This document shows, one piece after another, positions 60,094-64,000 of a stretch of 64,000 bases of DNA (within the stretch, counting starts at the first letter, position 1; each line of letters begins with the position of its first letter). The translations under genes and the position numbers were made by a program. The stretch is from Gigaspora margarita (lineage: Eukaryota > Glomeromycota > Glomeromycetes > Diversisporales > Gigasporaceae): positions 30,384 to 94,383 of the forward strand of contig WTPW01000779.1 of NCBI GenBank assembly GCA_009809945.1, read 5' to 3'. The notes below the pieces were generated by a model. The model was not told the origin of the DNA, did not search any database, and saw only the letters and a list, made by a program, of their open reading frames with translations.

Positions 60094-61350
60094 ATGGCAT
60101 CAATTTTTTGTGCAATCTCCTTTGTTAAAACTGTCACAGGCTCAGATAAAATATGCAGTAGAAATGCTGTATATAGAACGGGAATCGATGAGTTTGTTGA
60201 GTACAAGTTTAAGGCTTTTAGATTTAGTGATACGACACTAGTAGAAGAAATAACAAAAGGAAGTTTATCAATGATAATTGGTCGATTTGTTTTTGTTGAA
60301 GGAGAATTAAATGTAATAAAAAATATATATGAGTATATTATAATTAAATTATTTAATAAATTAGTACTAAGAAAAAGCATTAAATTATNATACTAATCCT
60401 TATNTTCAATTTTTTTTAAATTCTGATTAATAANTCTNCTTTCAAAGGTTACTATNGAGCAAAATACCCCATTGAATATTCAAACTATAGATGATTATCC
60501 ATCCATGTATGATCTTCCTGTGTCACCAGCATTTGGTGTTTTTACAGCTCCAATTTTAGATCCCAGTACTCCTGATNNAGATAATGCAGTTTTTNNCCTT
60601 AAAAGANAAGCATATAATGGTGTAACATCAAAGCCAGTAANGATNCCTGTCTTGTNTAAGTACGAGCCCAGAGGCAAACACCTTAATGTGGCAGAAGCTA
60701 CTAAAAAATACCAGATATTTTCAGTTGCTGGAGAACTAGTAACTTTGAAATCAACCACATGCATTGTATGTGATGTTATAGAATGGACTTATCAAATTCC
60801 AGGAAATCCAAAGACTGGCAGTGATAAATTATCAAAAAATAAAAAGGCAAAATATGAAGAATTAGAAAAATTAGCTGAAAAATTTAATTTCATAGCTAAT
60901 AAAAAACAATCAAACCCAANAAAAGAGGATNCAAATTANGATCCACAAGAAGAAAGCTCCTCAAGAGCAAAAAGGTTACNAACTACCATAANTGAAATTA
61001 GAGGTAAAACAAAAATAAAGTGAAATAAAACACTAAACAAACAAAATAAAATACAATACTTAAAATAATAGTGATAATCGATTTTATTTACTTGAAATAA
61101 ATAATAAAAAACCTTAGGAAACAGTGATGCCACACCAGAAAAACCCCAAGCAGAAACTCAAGATGAAACTCAAGACACTAATGTTATGAATCAGGCTCAA
61201 ACAAATGAAAATTCCACAANACATCTGCATACTCGAATTGATGATATCTCAGATGATCATTATACGGATGAAGAAAATTCAATAGCTATCGAATCCAATG
61301 AAAAAATAAGCCCACCAACAAAAAAATCAAAAGGGAAAAAAAAGAAATAG
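60094..61350 (+). CDS. Intact three-exon gene, probable Helitron-associated protein of unknown function
   Basis: Exons 60094-60312, 60448-61003 and 61118-61350 have GT-AG introns of 135 and 114 bp and join in frame to 335 residues without a stop. ATG 60094 is the first ATG of the frame. Exon 1 encodes MASIFCAISFVKTVTGSDKI and ends SLSMIIGRFVFVEGELN. Exon 2 has TIDDYPSMYDLPVSPAFGVF, STTCIVCDVIEWTYQIPGNP, and then a charged Lys/Glu-rich helix. Exon 3 is acidic and ends in a nuclear-localisation-like KKSKGKKKK. The short hydrophobic strands in the first 80 residues could form an OB-like fold, but that is a guess; no catalytic motif is visible. It lies 357 bp upstream of the Helitron gene on the same strand. 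Ns make about ten residues uncertain. Confidence 0.7.
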
Positions 61351-61707
61351 TAGTACAGTAGTACATACAATTATTCATTTATCAAATGATCAAAATTATC
61401 ATCATCAATTATAATAAATAAAAAAAATTTTCTTGTCCCTAAAAAATTTTAATAAAATCATAAAATAATCNATCTAAAATTAGATAATACTATTTGCAAT
61501 TAAATGCAATAAGTAGATAAACAAATATAATGTTTTGGCTGCCAAAAAAAATTATAAATAAAAGCTACCTGCTTAAGAATAAATCCATCTTGAAAATTTA
61601 TTAAAAAAATAAATAAATAAAAAACAAACAAATAAATATATAAAAAAAATAAAAAAGCATAGTCAAATAAACAATAAATTATCTGTTTTACTCTGCAAAT
61701 CTTCGAT
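61351..61707 (+). other. Spacer between the accessory gene and the Helitron gene
   Basis: AT-rich, 357 bp, with A runs and AAATAAATAAAT words. It probably contains the terminator of the first gene and promoter of the second, but no individual signal can be named. Confidence 0.4.
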
Positions 61708-64000
61708 ATGAAAAGAAACTTTAATCATTTTGTTCAACACTACTCAGTCCATGATTGCAAGAGTTCTANTCCACAGAACTCAAATGAAAATNATTTGAAT
61801 ATTAATAATAACAATAATATATTCCAATCTTATATTAATCGAAATGAAATAAATCAATTTGAACCAAATATTTCTGCACCTATATTGCAAAATATTTCTG
61901 TAAGCAACCCACTTTCATTTCCACCTTGGAGACCATCACCTTCACTAAAAAAACTTTTGAATGAGTTTGAAACAAAAATCTTGCAAGATCATATTCATAT
62001 TCCTTGCTGCTACTGTTCAATCCTAATGTTCCGTGATGCTACACAATGGATTGAATATAATCCAGAAGAAGATTATACTTTACCAATTGCATTTCCAGAA
62101 ATATCAGTTNACCTANGACATTTCACNAACAAACCCTCTAAAATAGCTATCTGCAGAAGCTGTAAAAACCCAAAAACTAGAAAATTTCCACCAATTTTAT
62201 CAAACATACCTCAAGAAATAAACCTNGTACCAATGAAACATAGAAAATATCTTTCTCCTGTCCACATGTCATGTTCATTGGGTCGAACTCCTGGATCAAA
62301 TCCTTATACAACATATCGTTTTTTACAAGGTGATTTTTTTTTAAGTAAAAATATGCATTCACTTGAGCTATATTCAGGTTTAGTAGGAGCCTTTTTAAAT
62401 CCAACTGAGCGTGCAAATTGGTATCATGAGACACTTCCTATTGCCTGCAATTGGCTAAAGAGAAATAATCCAATATTTCGTAAATACAATAATCTACCTG
62501 ATATTGTTGCTCCAATACCCTTGGATCTTTCACCAATACCACTACCTTATACACAAAAATCCAAAGGAAATCAAAATTCTACTTTATTTCAACGAAGCTC
62601 ATCAATTCCTGATCTTGTAATTCCTAACAACATATTCCCTCCCGAAACAAATAATGAAGATCAAAGATACCAAAGACTCATAGCCGGGTTCATGAAACTG
62701 GACAATCTAACATTACCTATTTCCTATAATAATCCTGATCTTGAAGCTATGATATTCCCAGACCTCTTCCTGATAAGAAAAGGCCATTATGAAAATATAC
62801 GAGAGAAACTTGATTTACAATCTAGCATGGAAAGCTATGGAAAATATATAAAGCTCAGAATGCTCTGCCCAGATTCAAGATTCAGATTACACTGGCACTG
62901 GCCACACTGGTCATATATGAATCTAGAAAAAAGACGCACCTTTCAATATAACTGTAGATTATTAAAACAAAAAAATGTATCACAACAAATATCATCCAAC
63001 AAGAGCTGATCTTATAGGTAAGCTCTATAATTAATATAATACATAAATCTATCTAAACAACATTTAGTATAATATTTTTTTAAAAAAACGTACAAATTTT
63101 ACCTGAAATACAAAAAGTTAAATATTAATACCAATATAAATTAAACTTGAACTTAATTATTATATATAAATATATACATATATAAATATTAATACAAGAT
63201 TGTATTAACTAAAATAAAATTAAAAAAAATGATTAAAAATAATTAAATTTTGTGGAAAAAACTTACAACTTTACATTAAATAATATGCTAAAAACACTTA
63301 AAAATCTTACTAAAATAAAAATACTTGCCTAAAAAGNACAAAGCCTATATACTGGCCAACCAATAATTAATGAATCAAAAACAACTGCTATATGCTCGAG
63401 CTTAAGAACTGCAGCTCCTTATTTCAAAAAAAAAGAACTCCAAGTAAATACCATGCTCCAATCTTATGGATTACCACAAATCTTTTATACAGTAACAATG
63501 GCTGAAGACAAGTGGAACCATCTCAAAGAAATTCTACTATCAACTGACAATAGAGATCCATTACCAACTAATCGTCTATTACATGTATATCTATTTTACA
63601 ACCATAAACTATCTAATATACGTAAAAGGCTTTGGAAAAATGAAAAACTAACACAATGGGGCAAATTTGAAAATTATTTCGAACGTGATGAATTTCAAAA
63701 CAGAGGCACTATACACACTCATGGTTTTGCCTATACAAGCATTAAAATCCCAGAATTAATAGAAAAAAATATAATAAGAGCTGATCTACCAGACCAGGAT
63801 TTAGAACCAGAACTATATCAGTTAGTAGTAACCTATCAAGTTCACAGGTAAGATAAAAATCTTATTACTACAAACCATCAGATCAATATTTAACAAAACT
63901 AAAATTCTGCCAAAACCAAATCTCAAAAAAAAAGAAAAAATTATACAAATAAATAAAAATAAATAATGAATATAAAAATAATAATAATAATAATAATAAT
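61708..64000 (+). CDS. Helitron Rep/helicase, N-terminal part, runs off the window
   Basis: Start MKRNFNHFVQHYSVHDCKSS at 61708. Exon 1 includes a cysteine-rich zinc-finger-like stretch (CCYCSILMFRDATQWIEYNP ... ICRSCKNPKT), LELYSGLVGAFLNPTERANW, and the start of the Helitron-like N domain (DLEAMIFPDLFLIRKGHY; YGKYIKLRMLCPDSRFRLHW). It ends at about 63017. The intron 63018-63336 is GT-AG. Exon 2 (63337-63848) has SLYTGQPIINE, NTMLQSYGLPQIFYTVTMAE and the Rep HUH motif in EFQNRGTIHTHGFAY, then a GTAAGA donor. One base too many or too few in an A run near 62971 shifts the end of exon 1, perhaps an assembly error. Helitron Rep nicks and joins single strands for rolling-circle transposition; the helicase half lies beyond the window. 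Confidence 0.85.
63960..64000. repeat. (AAT)n microsatellite at the window edge
   Basis: AATAATAAT repeats run to the end of the window, inside an apparent intron of the Helitron gene. Confidence 0.85.

Noticed and set aside
59869-60764. Minus-strand frames 59869-60051, 60054-60380 and 60495-60764
   Set aside because: The last two are antisense shadows of the three-exon gene at 60094-61350; the first is low-complexity AT sequence.

Overview
The window reads as a piece of a nuclear genome from an arbuscular mycorrhizal fungus (Glomeromycotina, Rhizophagus-like). It is strongly AT-rich and has short GT-AG introns. The recognisable host genes are the kinds hugely expanded in that group: kinases with an N-terminal zinc-ribbon motif, and long 34-residue TPR arrays. 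Most of the rest is transposon sequence. I assigned the organism from these family resemblances, not from a database search. Scattered single Ns and one 222-base N gap show a draft assembly, so some one-base frameshifts could be assembly errors.

Layout. 0-7.5 kb holds only non-coding DNA: small inverted-repeat elements and a 1.8 kb foldback element with a second element inside it. 7.6-12.5 kb looks like a decayed CACTA-type transposase on the minus strand, cut by a hAT-like element, a minisatellite and the N gap. 12.8-17.5 kb carries a broken Crypton-type tyrosine recombinase. 18.2-22.8 kb is a minus-strand TPR array followed by a zinc-ribbon kinase; the two reading frames would join after one base change, and a hAT-like element sits inside one TPR repeat. 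23.0-33.5 kb, in the 5' flank of that gene, is a nest three levels deep: a hAT-like element holds a Ty3/gypsy retrotransposon, which holds another hAT-like element. 33.5-44.9 kb is gene-poor: repeated copies of the gene's 5' flank and a dense series of small DNA transposons, many with visible target-site duplications. 45.2-46.5 kb is a second kinase. 48.8-49.9 kb is a broken gene of unknown family. 50.6-54.1 kb is a pogo-like TIR element enclosing a palindrome, a 120-bp minisatellite and a third, broken kinase. 54.1-59.2 kb is again repeats. 60.1-64.0 kb holds the only intact-looking gene (three exons, 335 residues, function unknown), directly followed on the same strand by the N-terminal half of a Helitron Rep/helicase gene that runs off the window.

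How it fits together. The three kinases share a zinc ribbon, a Gly-rich loop with VAIK-type lysine, a DLG instead of DFG motif, and (in two) a short C-terminal tail with HP and YTS residues; they look like members of one signalling family, each damaged in some way. The transposon record is unusually readable because tandem or inverted paralogues preserve empty sites for several insertions. The two LTRs of the retrotransposon differ almost only by transitions, mostly explicable as CpG decay, which points to cytosine methylation of repeats.
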